A stretch of DNA of 8,707 bases from Bacteroidales bacterium. Lineage in GTDB: Bacteria; Bacteroidota; Bacteroidia; Bacteroidales; P3. The stretch spans positions 1-8,707 of the forward strand of contig JAGCLI010000021.1 of the NCBI GenBank assembly GCA_017647065.1, in the 5' to 3' direction. Positions within the stretch are counted from its first letter, which is position 1, and each line of letters opens with the position of its first letter. The notes below the pieces were generated by a model. The model saw only the letters and a program-made list of their open reading frames with translations. It was not told the DNA's origin and did no database searches. Positions 1 to 7,924 of this stretch are shown here, piece after piece. The position numbers and the translations under genes are program-made.

Positions 1-1
1 C

Positions 2-1168
2 GATAGTTATAATTTTTCTTTGGATACTCGATACACACGACCTTATAGTGAAAATGGAGAATTCTCAGCAGGTTTTACCTTAGGCGTTGATAATGATTAC
101 AATATTAAAGACGTAAATAAGTTTGACTCAGTTTCGCAAGTTTATAGTCTTATAGACGAGTTGCGTTCCTTTGATAAACACAACAATAATTATGAAGCAA
201 GTGGATATGTCGATTGGAGATATAAGATAAAAGACTTTACAATGAGTTTTGGCTTGAATGCAGATGCAGAAATTAGAGATTTTATTTCTAAAAACACTTA
301 TTTTGCGGACGATACCTCTATGTTCTTTTTTACAATGCGTCCAAGAGTTCGCTTATCCTATAGAACAAAATCTATGCACGACTTTGATATAAGTTATAGT
401 CTTTCTACATCAAAACCATCTATTAATCAACTTACGACTTTCCGTGATTACGAAGAAGAAAGTTATAGTGTAGGAAATAGAGACCTTGAAAACTCATATT
501 CACATCGTATTGGAGTGGGGTGGAGTAAGTTTTTTATGAAAGCAGGCTACATTATGGTGGATTATGATGCTACTTGGAATCGCAATTCTATTAGTTCGGT
601 TACCGATTTGATTTATGACGAGTACATAGGTCGCTTTATAAATTACTCAATGCCTTATAATTTAGGTTCTTCTTTCTCTCAATCGCTCAGAGTCTTTGGA
701 AATATAAGATTAGGTGCTTTTACAAACTTAAATCTCTTCTCTACACTTTATCATAACATAGACGAAATGACTTATATCGATGGAAATAATTACCGACAAG
801 AGAGTGTGTATTTATATGGTAATGCAAATCTTTGGTCAAGGTTTTCAAAACAATTCCAAATCTTTGTTGGAGGAAATTTCCGTACACCAACAAAAAGCAT
901 ATTCTCTCAATCGGGATATTATTACATTTTATATCTTGGAGCAACTGCTAATTTCTTTGACAATCGTTTGAGTTTGTCTTTAAGAATTCAAGACCCATTC
1001 AATTGGAATAAGAATTCAAATAGTAATTTTGCTCCTTACTATCATTCATACTCTACAAGCGTAACTAATAGTAGATTTATATCGTTTGGAATCAAACTAA
1101 AATTTGGAAAATTAGAACTTGAAAATAAACAAGCCTCATCAGGAGAAGGTGGAGGCGGTGGAATGTAA
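2..1168 (+). CDS. Outer-membrane beta-barrel protein (TonB-receptor-like), C-terminal part
   Basis: This is the last 388 residues of a larger protein. The frame is open to the left edge, so the true start lies outside the window and the TTG at position 20 is not a start. The sequence is a run of alternating aromatic/polar beta-strands without long hydrophobic helices, as in a large outer-membrane barrel. The segment encoded around 410-500, with its Lys-Pro-Ser and Gly-Asn-Arg-Asp-Leu-Glu motifs, resembles the conserved 'P-x-x-x-x-L...GNP-x-L' stretch of the Bacteroidota OMP_b-brl_3/TonB-dependent receptor barrels. The last strand (about FGIKLKFG) is followed by a short polar tail ending in five glycines and Met. 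The plug and any carboxypeptidase-like N-terminal domain are not visible, so the substrate is unknown. The stop is 22 bases before trkA, so co-transcription is possible, but no functional link is evident. Confidence 0.8.
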   Translation, partial: DSYNFSLDTRYTRPYSENGEFSAGFTLGVDNDYNIKDVNKFDSVSQVYSLIDELRSFDKHNNNYEASGYVDWRYKIKDFTMSFGLNADAEIRDFISKNTYFADDTSMFFFTMRPRVRLSYRTKSMHDFDISYSLSTSKPSINQLTTFRDYEEESYSVGNRDLENSYSHRIGVGWSKFFMKAGYIMVDYDATWNRNSISSVTDLIYDEYIGRFINYSMPYNLGSSFSQSLRVFGNIRLGAFTNLNLFSTLYHNIDEMTYIDGNNYRQESVYLYGNANLWSRFSKQFQIFVGGNFRTPTKSIFSQSGYYYILYLGATANFFDNRLSLSLRIQDPFNWNKNSNSNFAPYYHSYSTSVTNSRFISFGIKLKFGKLELENKQASSGEGGGGGM

Positions 1169-1190
1169 AAAGAATATTTAGATACACATT

Positions 1191-2531
1191 ATGGATATTA
1201 TAATTGCAGGCGATGGAGAAGTAGGTTTTCACCTTGCTCGTTCACTTTCTAAGATTAAACACAACATTACTGTGGTTGATCCACACTCGGAATTACTCAA
1301 TATGCTACAAGCCGATTCGGACTTATTGACTATTGCCGGTAATTCTACATCTATTGAAACTCTTAAAGAGGCTGGCGTTGCTTCTTGCGACCTTTTGATT
1401 TCTGTTTTGCACGAAGAGAGTATCAATCTTATGACTTGCATTCTTGGAAAAAGACTTGGAGCAAAGCGTTGTATTGCTCGTGTTAGTACTTTAGAGTATT
1501 TAAACGAGGAAAACAAGAGTATGTTCAAAGGATTAGGGGTTGATGAAATGGTTTGTCCCGAAAGAATTGCGGCAAAGGAGATTACAAACTTGCTTACAAG
1601 AAATACCGCAACTGAAATATTTGATTTTAGCAATGGACTCTTGCTTGTCTATATGATGCGTTTGGATAAAAATGCTCTTCTTTTAAATAAAACTATGGCA
1701 GAAATGGGACAGCTTTATCCAAACTTGGAAGCGAGAGCTATTTGTATTATTCGTAAGGGTAAAACCATAATTCCTGCCGGCCCTGATATGTATATGAAAG
1801 ACGATTTGGTGTATTTGATTGCTAAACCTGAGAGTATAGAAAAAATAAAAGAACTTGGAGGTAAGCGAGATTATCAAATCAAAAATGCAATGATACTCGG
1901 AGGTGGACGAATTGGTAAAAGAGCAGCTCTAAATCTTCAAAACGATATTGATTTGAAGTTAATAGAGATGAATAAAGAGCGCTGTTTTCAATTGGTTGAT
2001 GATTTGAATCGCACAATGATTATAAACGGCAATGGAAATGATATAAATCTTCTTATGGACGAGGGGTTAGATGAAACAGATGCTTTTATTGCCCTAACCG
2101 ATTCTTCGGAAACTAATATTCTTGCTTGTCTTCACGCTCACAAACAAGGAGTGAAAAAAACTATTGCTTTGGTTGAAAATGTTAGTTATATAGATGTTAG
2201 TCAGGAAATAGGTATTGATACAATTATAAATAAGAAATTGATTACTGCTTCTTACATTGCGAGATTTACTCTTAATGCTAATGTAACTTCAAGTAAGTGG
2301 CTATCGGGGATTGATGCGGAAGTGGTAGAGGTTTTGGTAAAAGAGGGTGCTCCTATAACGAAAAAACCAATTATGTATTTGGATTTGCCTAAGGGAGTAA
2401 ACATTGGCGGGGTGATAAGAAACAATGAGGCTTATATTGCAAAGGGTAATGTTCAAATTATGCCGGGTGATAAGGTCGTAGCCTTTACAATTCCTGAATC
2501 GGCTAATAAACTAATGAAACTTTTTAACTAA
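1191..2531 (+). CDS. trkA: Trk potassium uptake system, peripheral NAD-binding regulatory subunit TrkA
   Basis: TrkA is the cytoplasmic nucleotide-binding ring that gates the TrkH potassium channel. The 446-residue protein has the usual duplicated RCK architecture: RCK_N (about 1-125), RCK_C (about 140-222), RCK_N (about 232-350) and RCK_C (about 366-446). The first Rossmann fold carries G7-D-G-E-V-G12 with an acidic residue at the end of beta-2 (D30). The second carries G237-G-G-R-I-G242 with E259 at the equivalent place, so both halves keep the dinucleotide-binding signature. The length is near the roughly 450-460 residues usual for the family. The ATG at 1191 begins directly at the first beta-strand (MDIIIAGDG), as expected. 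There is no clear Shine-Dalgarno site. It lies 12 bases upstream of trkH, on the same strand, forming an obvious operon with its channel partners. Confidence 0.95.
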   Translation: MDIIIAGDGEVGFHLARSLSKIKHNITVVDPHSELLNMLQADSDLLTIAGNSTSIETLKEAGVASCDLLISVLHEESINLMTCILGKRLGAKRCIARVSTLEYLNEENKSMFKGLGVDEMVCPERIAAKEITNLLTRNTATEIFDFSNGLLLVYMMRLDKNALLLNKTMAEMGQLYPNLEARAICIIRKGKTIIPAGPDMYMKDDLVYLIAKPESIEKIKELGGKRDYQIKNAMILGGGRIGKRAALNLQNDIDLKLIEMNKERCFQLVDDLNRTMIINGNGNDINLLMDEGLDETDAFIALTDSSETNILACLHAHKQGVKKTIALVENVSYIDVSQEIGIDTIINKKLITASYIARFTLNANVTSSKWLSGIDAEVVEVLVKEGAPITKKPIMYLDLPKGVNIGGVIRNNEAYIAKGNVQIMPGDKVVAFTIPESANKLMKLFN

Positions 2532-2543
2532 TTACTACTCTAA

Positions 2544-3995
2544 ATGTTTATTACAAGAAATCTTAATAAGAAGATTTTTTTCTATATTTTCGGAATGAAC
2601 TTATTGTTCTTTTCTATGGTGTTTTTTATCTCTGGATTATGCTCTTATTTGTTTGATGATAACTATCTTCCTTTTATTATTTCTTTCTTGTTTACGGCTT
2701 TTGTAGGTTTTTTGCTTGCATATAGAAATAGAAATTACACTTCTTTGATTTCAAAGAAAGATGGACGGCTTTTAATTGGGCTTTTGTGGTTGATAATGCC
2801 TGTTTTTGGTGCTTTGCCTTATATGATTTATGGATTTAGTTTTACAAATGCTTTGTTTGAGTCTTATTCTGGTTTTACAACTACGGGTGCGAGCGTGATA
2901 AAAGATGTTTCTATTATGCCAAAAGGCTTATTGCTTTATAGGAGTTTTACACAATGGGTAGGCGGATTAGGATTTGCTGTTTTTATTATTCTTTTTCTTA
3001 AAACAATGCGTAATGGTGCTAATAATTTGTTTAATGCAGAGTTTAATTCTATTGAAAAGGAAAAGGATTCTCCTCATATAAGAAATACGGTTTATAAGAT
3101 TTTTACAATATATTCTTTACTTACCTTGTTTTGTTTTCTTTTGCTTGTAAGGGGTGAAATGAATTGGTTTGAGGCTCTTTGTCATTCTTTTTCTACTATT
3201 TCAACTGGTGGATTTTCTGTTTCAAATGGTAATATCGGTTCTTACTCTACTTATTCTCAATATGTGATTATTCTCTTTATGTTTTTATCTGGAATAAGCT
3301 ATTTTTTGTTTCTTTTTGCCTTTAAGGGTAAATGGAAAAGACTATTAAAAGATGAGCAATTAAAATTCTATGTTTTTTTAATTTTTTTCTTTGCTTTTTT
3401 TCTTTTTTTCTTTGAAATATTTTTTAAAAACTATGATTTTTTTTCGGCAATTAAAATATCTCTTTTTTATGTCGTTTCTATTGTTTCTTCAACTGGCTTT
3501 GACTTGCAAGTAAACTCGCTTGGAATGTTGCCAACCATTATTTTTATTTTTTTAATGTTCGTTGGAGGGTGCTCAGCTTCTTCTTCTACGGGCTTGAAGA
3601 TTGTAAGAGTGCTTGTTTTGATTAGATATATTCCTGTTAGTTTGAAAAGAATTTTTCATCCTCGTGCAATAATTCCCGTTCGCTACAATGGAAAGGCGTT
3701 AAGAGATGAATCGGTGAGGTTGATTTTTGGTTTCTTTTTTCTTTTCTTGTTAATATTTCTTGCAGGTGCTTTTTCGCTTTCTGTTATGGGCAATGGATTT
3801 ATTGTTTCCTTGTCTTTGTCGGCAGCATCTATTAGTAATATGGGTCCGATTATGGGTTCAATTGCAGAGGGCTTTTCTTACGGAGATTTAAATATTGTTT
3901 CAAAATATATATTGATGGTTTTGATGCTAATAGGTCGTTTGGAAATTTATGCTTTCTTTGCCTTGTTTTCAAAATCGGTTTGGGGAAGAAGTTAA
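2544..3995 (+). CDS. trkH: Potassium channel subunit TrkH, first copy
   Basis: This inner-membrane K+ translocating subunit has 483 residues, the normal TrkH length, with very hydrophobic segments throughout. The four membrane-pore-membrane repeats can be followed by their selectivity-filter glycines: TTTGAS (G115), STGGFS (G222), SSTGFD (G318) and SNMGP (G434). The conserved GRLE motif with R465 in the last helix is present. The loop in the third repeat that gates the pore is found at about 341-350, but it reads GGCSASSSTG followed by LK. It has fewer glycines than the copy that follows. The gene starts 12 bases after trkA and ends 9 bases before the second trkH. The coding strand is very rich in T, with several runs of 6-8 T between 3373 and 3444 that encode Phe-rich helices. 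The frame is intact. It could be called TrkG/KtrB-like, but the length and the trkA neighbour favour TrkH. Confidence 0.93.
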   Translation: MFITRNLNKKIFFYIFGMNLLFFSMVFFISGLCSYLFDDNYLPFIISFLFTAFVGFLLAYRNRNYTSLISKKDGRLLIGLLWLIMPVFGALPYMIYGFSFTNALFESYSGFTTTGASVIKDVSIMPKGLLLYRSFTQWVGGLGFAVFIILFLKTMRNGANNLFNAEFNSIEKEKDSPHIRNTVYKIFTIYSLLTLFCFLLLVRGEMNWFEALCHSFSTISTGGFSVSNGNIGSYSTYSQYVIILFMFLSGISYFLFLFAFKGKWKRLLKDEQLKFYVFLIFFFAFFLFFFEIFFKNYDFFSAIKISLFYVVSIVSSTGFDLQVNSLGMLPTIIFIFLMFVGGCSASSSTGLKIVRVLVLIRYIPVSLKRIFHPRAIIPVRYNGKALRDESVRLIFGFFFLFLLIFLAGAFSLSVMGNGFIVSLSLSAASISNMGPIMGSIAEGFSYGDLNIVSKYILMVLMLIGRLEIYAFFALFSKSVWGRS

Positions 3996-4004
3996 TCTTG
4001 GGTT

Positions 4005-5462
4005 ATGAAAGGGAAAAATACTACACAAATCATTACAGGGCTAAGAGTTATTGGATTGCTTCTTATTTTGGAGGCAGGTTTTATGGCTTTGAGCCTACTT
4101 CCTTCCTTATATTATAGGCAAGGAGACTTTTTTGCTTTGCTTTTTTCAACTTTGATTACACTAAGTGTAGGTTTGATTTGTAGGATTAAAAGGGTTGATA
4201 AACAATTAAGCATAGATAAACGATTAGGTATTTCAATTGTTGCGTTGATTTGGCTTTTGATTGGCTTTTTTGGTTCGTTGCCTTATTTGATTGGAGGTTA
4301 TATTTCAAATATTGCTGATGCTGTTTTTGAAACTCTTTCAGGTCTTACTACTACGGGTGCAACTATTTTAAGCGATGTTGAGAGTTTGCCAAAGGGAATT
4401 TTGTTTTGGAGAAGTTTAACTCATTGGATAGGAGGTGTAGGAATAGTTGTAATTGTTGTTTCCTTTGTTCCTTTTATTGGAGGAGGTGGAATGGCGTTGT
4501 TTTCGGCAGAGAGTGCAGGTCCAAGTAAGACAAAAATCTCTCCACATATTGCAACAACAGGAAAAATCATTTGTGGAATTTATGCAGTGCTTACAATGAT
4601 TTGTTGTCTTGTGTATTGGCTTTGTGGAATGGAGTTTTTTGATGCTATTTGTCATGCTTTTTCTACTCTTGCCTCAGGAGGATTTTCTACAAAAAATACT
4701 TCTGCTGCTGCTTTTTCTCCTTTGATTCAATATATGATGATTCTCTTTATGTTACCTGCGGGAATAAACTTTTTATTGATTTATCGCCTTTTGAAAGGTC
4801 AGTTTTCTGCCTTGAAAAACAATGATGAATTTAAAGCATACGTTAGTGGAATTATTTTTGCCTTTGTTTTGATTTTCTTATTCACCTATAACTCTTCTGT
4901 AAATTTTGAATTGACGCTAAGAAATGCTTTGTTTCAAACCGTAAGCTTTATTACAAGTACGGGATTTGTTTCGGCAGATTACACAAGCTGGTCTTTACCT
5001 GCTATTTGGGTTATTTTACTTCTTATGTTCTCAGGTGCAATGAGTGGAAGTACAACGGGAGGTTTGAAATTGGTGAGAGTATTGCTTTTATTTAAAAATG
5101 CAAGAAGTGTAATTAGGAGAGGGGTGCATTCACAAGCCTTTATTCCGGTGAAAATGGACGGAAGAATTGTTCAAGATAGTGTAATTAATAATGTAATGGC
5201 TATTTTCTTGATGTTTATCTTGCTTTTGATTTTGGTTTCCTTTGCTTTGATTTGTACGGGCATTGGAATAGAAGAGGCAATAGGTGCGACAGTAAGTTGT
5301 GTCTTTAATATGGGACCTGGATTAGGTGAAAGCGGTGGCTTTGGTTGCTTTGCTCATTTTCCCGATGCTGCAAAATTAGTTCTTTCCTTGGCAATGTATC
5401 TTGGACGTTTAGAAATAGCAACAGTAATTGTGCTATTTATGCCATCATTTTGGAAAAAGTAA
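4005..5462 (+). CDS. trkH: Potassium channel subunit TrkH, second copy
   Basis: This is a second full-length TrkH (485 residues) immediately downstream of the first, separated by 9 bases. The four filter regions are LTTTGAT (G118), LASGGFS (G225), TSTGF (G320) and FNMGP (G437). The conserved arginine of the last helix is R468 in GRLE. The third-repeat gating loop, SGAMSGSTTGGLK (about 343-355), has the usual glycine-rich composition. The protein is clearly diverged from the first copy across most helices and loops, so this is an old duplication or an independently acquired paralogue, not a recent tandem repeat. With one trkA upstream, both channels probably share the same regulatory ring; this is inference. 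The ATG at 4005 gives an N-terminus (MKGKNTTQII) that enters the first membrane helix at the expected distance. The gene ends 15 bases before the stop of the convergent murF-alr gene. Confidence 0.93.
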   Translation: MKGKNTTQIITGLRVIGLLLILEAGFMALSLLPSLYYRQGDFFALLFSTLITLSVGLICRIKRVDKQLSIDKRLGISIVALIWLLIGFFGSLPYLIGGYISNIADAVFETLSGLTTTGATILSDVESLPKGILFWRSLTHWIGGVGIVVIVVSFVPFIGGGGMALFSAESAGPSKTKISPHIATTGKIICGIYAVLTMICCLVYWLCGMEFFDAICHAFSTLASGGFSTKNTSAAAFSPLIQYMMILFMLPAGINFLLIYRLLKGQFSALKNNDEFKAYVSGIIFAFVLIFLFTYNSSVNFELTLRNALFQTVSFITSTGFVSADYTSWSLPAIWVILLLMFSGAMSGSTTGGLKLVRVLLLFKNARSVIRRGVHSQAFIPVKMDGRIVQDSVINNVMAIFLMFILLLILVSFALICTGIGIEEAIGATVSCVFNMGPGLGESGGFGCFAHFPDAAKLVLSLAMYLGRLEIATVIVLFMPSFWKK

Positions 5463-5468
5463 AAATAA

Positions 5469-5502
5469 AGTGTTTTTTTACTCGTGGTAATACACTCTTT
5501 TT
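5469..5502. terminator. Weak bidirectional terminator candidate between convergent genes
   Basis: AGTGT (5469-5473) can pair with ACACT (5492-5496). An inner TTAC (5478-5481) can pair with GTAA (5487-5490) around a 5-base loop. The + strand continues with CTTTTT, and the minus strand leaves the hairpin into a T-rich run. The position, between the stop of trkH and the stop of murF-alr, is where a shared terminator would be expected. The stem is short, interrupted by a 4-versus-1 internal loop and low in G+C, and it overlaps the last codons of murF-alr. It is therefore only a candidate. Confidence 0.3.
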
Positions 5503-7877
5503 ATGCGTTGAGAGACCGATGTAAATATTTCGTATGGGATTGTGTCTAAGGCATTCGCCATTTTTTCTACTGGATTTTCTTCTCCAAATATCACAACTCT
5601 ATCACCTACTTTTGCTTCTATGTCGCTTAGGTCTATCATACACATATCCATACAAATATTTCCTACTATTGGTGCGTGTTTTCCATTGATATAGACAGTA
5701 AAGCCTTGATGTGAAAGGTGTCTATTTAATCCATCTGCATAGCCTATTGGTATTACTCCAATTTTTGTTTGTTTTGTGGCTATGAATCTTCTCATATAAC
5801 TTACGGATTCGCCTTTTTCTATTGTTTTTATTTCGCTTAGGTAACTTTTTAGTTTGTGTACGTAGCGTAAGTGTTTTTGTGTTTGTGGGTTTACGCCTAT
5901 TCCGTACATTCCTACGCCTAAACGTATCATATCATAGTGTGCTTGTGGAAAACGAATGCTTGCAGCTGAGTTGCAAATGTGTTTTAAAATTTTGTAATCA
6001 AAGGCTTGTGTGATTTCGTTGCTTATTTGCTCAAAGGTTTTTATTTGTTTTTGTGTGAAATCATCAAGGGTTTCATCGTCAGCACAAGCAAGGTGTGAAA
6101 AAATTGAGGCTATTTTTAGGTTGTTGTGTTGTTTTAAGAATGCAATTAGTGGTTTTATGTCTTTTTTCTCAAAGCCTAATCGGTGCATTCCGCTATCTAT
6201 TTTTATATGTATGCGTAATGGTGTGTTTTTTACCATATCAAGTGTTGCGAAGTTGTGAACTACGACTTCAATATTGTGTTTTATCATTTTTTCTAAGGCT
6301 TCTTTCTCTGGTGTGACAACGACAATAGGGGTTTTTATGCCGTTTTTTCTTAGTAATATGGCTTCATCGGCAAAGGCTACTGTGAAATAATCGGCTAAGG
6401 AAAAGTGTTCTAAGTTTTTTGCTATTTCGTAAGCTCCACATCCATAGCTTGAGGCTTTTACCATTGCCATTATTTTTGTGCTTTGTTTGAGTTGTGATTT
6501 GTAGTATTTGAGATTGTCGTTTAGAGCAGAAAGATTTACTTCTAATATGGTTTGATGTGTTTGTGCTTCTAAGAGATTGGATATTCTTTCCATATTATAA
6601 GTTCTTGCTCCTTTGATTAGTATGGCTTTTGAGTAGAATTGTTCTATTGAAAATTCGTTTAGAAATGCCTCTACATTACTATAAAAGTGTGTTTTTATGG
6701 TAAAGAGTTCTTTGTGTGAGAGAAAATCTTCTCCTATGGCATAAAATTCGTCTATTGCTTTGTTTTCTAATAGGGAGTTTATTTCTTGTAGGGTTGTTTT
6801 GTTGTTTTCAACCTCTGTCATTGAGGATAGAATAGCGATTTTGCTTAAAGAATTGTTTTGTTGATTCAAATAATCTAATGCAGCTTCTAATGAGGTGAGG
6901 TCAAAGCAGTAACTGTCGTTTATTACTATGCCTTCGCCTAAGCCTTCTTTGAGTTGTAGTCGCATTTCTATGTTTGAAAGGTTATTTATTTGTTGTTTTA
7001 GTGTTTTTTCTTCAATTCCTAAGTGTAGTGCTGCGATGTAGGCTAAGCAAGCGTTCTCTATGCTTGCTTTGTCTTTGAATTTTATGTTTAATTCTTTGCT
7101 TAATTCTTCGGTTTTGAAGCTTATGAGTTTTATTTCTCTGCTCTCGCACCATTGTTTTACTATATTGTATAGGAAAACGTCATCTTTGGGGCAAATTAGC
7201 GTATGACAAGATGTGAAAAGTTTTAGTTTTTCTTCTATTTTTTCCTCTAATGAAGAAAAGTTTATTTGATGTGCTGAACCGATATTAGTAAATATTCCAA
7301 TTGTCGGTTGAATCATTTCTTGTAAGCGTGTCATTTCGTTTGGTTTTGAAATGCCTGCTTCAAATAATCCTAAGTCATAGTTTGTGTTTAGTTGCCAAAG
7401 CGATAGGGCAACGCCTATTTGAGAATTATAACTGCGAGGAGAGTAGCATATTTTCTTGTTTTCTTGTGTTAATTGTACAATCCATTCCTTTATAATAGTC
7501 TTTCCGTTTGAGCCTGTTATGGCAATGACTTCTTTGTGAAAGTTTTCTCTTTTGTATTTGGCTATTTTTTGCAGTGATTCTAAACTGTCTTTTACTAAAA
7601 TAAAGATTGCATCTGGGAATTGATTCAAATCTTGTAAGTTTTCACAAATAAATAATCTAATTCCTTTGTTATAAAGTTCTTTTATATATTTATGACCGTC
7701 GTTATTTGTGGTTTTGAATGCAAAAAATAGGGTGTTATCTATGAAATTTAAGCGTCTTGAATCGTAAAGTAAGTGTTGAATTTCTATATTCTTAAAATCA
7801 ATTTGATTAACGAGGTTTTCGCCAATCATATATTTTGCATTACATATTTGAATTACTTGTTCTAAGTTTAAATTCAT
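5478..7877 (-). CDS. murF-alr: Bifunctional UDP-MurNAc-tripeptide:D-Ala-D-Ala ligase / alanine racemase
   Basis: This cytoplasmic peptidoglycan-precursor enzyme has two fused domains. Residue numbers count from the upstream TTG at 7892; the preferred ATG at 7877 is residue 6 and gives 799 residues. The MurF half (about 1-440) has the ATP P-loop TGSNGKT (126-132), YNSQIGVALS (155-164), FEAGISKPNEM (177-187), NIGSAH (203-208), a probable carbamylated Lys222 and the NDSY motif at 325-328. It would ligate D-Ala-D-Ala to UDP-MurNAc-tripeptide. The alanine racemase half (about 445 to the end) has the PLP lysine K479 in MVKASSYG, IDSGMHRLGF (565-574), NSAAS (641-645), R657, the second catalytic base Y699, GYADG (717-721) and MDM (748-750). 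It would make the D-Ala that feeds D-Ala-D-Ala synthesis. The fusion is known in Bacteroidota. Oddities are Cys329 after NDSY, where Asn is usual, and Cys485 where many racemases have His. The ATG is preferred because the TTG overlaps the promoter box. Confidence 0.93.
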   Translation of the reverse strand: MNLNLEQVIQICNAKYMIGENLVNQIDFKNIEIQHLLYDSRRLNFIDNTLFFAFKTTNNDGHKYIKELYNKGIRLFICENLQDLNQFPDAIFILVKDSLESLQKIAKYKRENFHKEVIAITGSNGKTIIKEWIVQLTQENKKICYSPRSYNSQIGVALSLWQLNTNYDLGLFEAGISKPNEMTRLQEMIQPTIGIFTNIGSAHQINFSSLEEKIEEKLKLFTSCHTLICPKDDVFLYNIVKQWCESREIKLISFKTEELSKELNIKFKDKASIENACLAYIAALHLGIEEKTLKQQINNLSNIEMRLQLKEGLGEGIVINDSYCFDLTSLEAALDYLNQQNNSLSKIAILSSMTEVENNKTTLQEINSLLENKAIDEFYAIGEDFLSHKELFTIKTHFYSNVEAFLNEFSIEQFYSKAILIKGARTYNMERISNLLEAQTHQTILEVNLSALNDNLKYYKSQLKQSTKIMAMVKASSYGCGAYEIAKNLEHFSLADYFTVAFADEAILLRKNGIKTPIVVVTPEKEALEKMIKHNIEVVVHNFATLDMVKNTPLRIHIKIDSGMHRLGFEKKDIKPLIAFLKQHNNLKIASIFSHLACADDETLDDFTQKQIKTFEQISNEITQAFDYKILKHICNSAASIRFPQAHYDMIRLGVGMYGIGVNPQTQKHLRYVHKLKSYLSEIKTIEKGESVSYMRRFIATKQTKIGVIPIGYADGLNRHLSHQGFTVYINGKHAPIVGNICMDMCMIDLSDIEAKVGDRVVIFGEENPVEKMANALDTIPYEIFTSVSQRIKRVYYHE

Positions 7878-7886
7878 AGACTTTTT

Positions 7887-7915
7887 TTGCAAAAGTAAAA
7901 AAAAAACTAATTTTG
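7887..7915 (+). promoter_or_regulatory. Bacteroidota-type promoter for the DUF454 gene
   Basis: TAATTTTG (7908-7915) matches the TAnnTTTG -7 element, and a TTG (7887-7889) lies 18 bases upstream at the expected -33 spacing. The box ends 12 bases before the ATG at 7928, predicting a very short or absent 5' leader. The -33 element lies where the opposite promoter should begin transcription, so the two promoters occupy the same DNA. Confidence 0.6.
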
Positions 7916-7916
7916 C
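7889..7916. repeat. Inverted repeat containing both divergent -7 boxes
   Basis: GCAAAAGTA (7889-7897) and TAATTTTGC (7908-7916) are inverted copies that match at 8 of 9 positions, separated by 10 bases made almost entirely of A. The centre is at 7902.5, which is also the exact midpoint between the two start codons (7877 and 7928). The repeat is explained by two -7 boxes facing away from each other, and could also be a site for a dimeric regulator. Confidence 0.6.
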
Positions 7917-7924
7917 ACTCTCAA
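7890..7924 (-). promoter_or_regulatory. Bacteroidota-type promoter for murF-alr
   Basis: Read on the minus strand, TACTTTTG (7897 down to 7890) matches the TAnnTTTG -7 element of the phylum. A possible -33 TTG lies at 7924-7922, with a 24-base spacer that is longer than usual. The -7 box ends 12 bases before the ATG at 7877, so the transcript would have a leader of only a few bases. This also argues against the TTG at 7892 as the translation start, because it would lie inside the promoter. Confidence 0.55.

Noticed and set aside
741..971. Overlapping short open frames on both strands inside the barrel gene
   Set aside because: They show no recognisable motif and are contained in a clearly coding frame; they are shadows.
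1229..1877. Minus-strand open frames of 134 and 64 codons inside trkA
   Set aside because: They lie antisense to well-conserved RCK domains, with low-complexity translations and no own promoter box.
2544..5462. Direct repeat from recent trkH duplication
   Set aside because: The two genes share motifs at protein level but I see no long stretches of DNA identity; recombination between them is unlikely.
5822..6316. Plus-strand frames of 63-82 codons antisense to the racemase domain
   Set aside because: The minus-strand frame carries all racemase motifs through this region; these frames are mutually overlapping by-products.
7878..7892. Upstream TTG start that would add five residues (MQKKS) to MurF-Alr
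   Set aside because: The TTG overlaps the minus-strand -7 box and lies before the likely transcription start; the ATG at 7877 is correctly placed.
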